A stretch of DNA of 13,763 nucleotides. Origin: Kiritimatiellales bacterium (GTDB lineage Bacteria > Verrucomicrobiota > Kiritimatiellia > Kiritimatiellales > Pontiellaceae). Below the pieces are notes generated by a model. The model was not told where the DNA came from. It did not search any database and saw nothing but the letters and a program-made list of their open reading frames with translations. The translations under genes and the position numbers were made by a program. Position 1 is the stretch's first letter; every line of letters starts with the position of its first letter. The DNA lies in contig JAUUYK010000003.1 of the NCBI GenBank assembly GCA_030588285.1, positions 1-13,763 of the forward strand. The letters are read 5' to 3'. Shown here piece by piece: positions 13,732-13,763 of this stretch.

Positions 13732-13747
13732 GGACTAAGTGGACTAA
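13732..13747. repeat. Two GGACTAA direct repeats, 9-bp period
   Basis: GGACTAA occurs at 13732-13738 and again at 13741-13747, separated by GT, in the AT-rich leader of the acyl-CoA dehydrogenase gene. The window ends 16 bases later, so a longer tandem array cannot be excluded, although the next bases do not continue it. It could be a direct-repeat protein site or a remnant of a short tandem intergenic repeat. Confidence 0.35.
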
Positions 13748-13763
13748 ATTTATACTAGATAAA

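Overview
The window looks like chromosomal DNA of a Gram-negative-type bacterium. It carries an outer-membrane beta-barrel protein, four lipoproteins with clear lipoboxes, a signal-peptide protein, AAGGAG-type ribosome sites and a near-consensus sigma70-type promoter. Base composition appears moderate. GATT-rich intergenic palindromes occur twice; from memory, similar elements are common in Verrucomicrobiota/Kiritimatiellota and related environmental genomes. A PVC-type host is therefore my guess, not a demonstrated fact.

Layout. (1) 160-1144, + strand: a DUF2846-like secreted protein and a small OMP beta-barrel protein, closed by a strong terminator at 1221-1246. (2) 1264-3742, + strand: a well-delimited transcription unit with its own promoter, four lipoprotein genes (CsgG-like, PEGA-like, DUF4810-like, DUF799/GNA1162-like) and a terminator. 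The CsgG/DUF4810/DUF799 trio is a recurring envelope lipoprotein set. The PEGA-like gene and a 59-bp palindromic repeat sit inside it here. (3) 3725-4822, - strand: holA, the delta subunit of the DNA polymerase III clamp loader. (4) 4904-11184, - strand: a four-gene SMC operon, jetA-jetB-jetC-jetD (mksF-mksE-mksB-mksG), with overlapping start/stop codons throughout. This is a Wadjet/MksBEFG-type anti-plasmid condensin. Its ATPase and nuclease do not look like the best-known type I or type II proteins. (5) 11217-12314, + strand: a HIT-family protein resembling Ap4A phosphorylases, then a Nudix hydrolase, separated by a second, inverted copy of the palindromic repeat. (6) 12302-13687, - strand: an acyl-CoA dehydrogenase whose 3' end overlaps the Nudix gene.

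How the genes work together. In the Jet operon, JetC would be the SMC-like ATPase motor, JetA the kleisin, JetB the kleisin-binding KITE-like subunit and JetD the Toprim nuclease. By analogy with studied Wadjet complexes, this machine would extrude and cut small circular DNA. The lipoprotein operon probably acts in the outer envelope and has no evident link to the Jet operon. holA, HIT, Nudix and acyl-CoA dehydrogenase are housekeeping-type flanks, so the defence operon appears set between ordinary chromosomal genes.

No intergenic stretch exceeds 300 bases. The first 159 bases hold no gene I can support. No tRNA, rRNA, CRISPR array, transposase or attachment site was seen.
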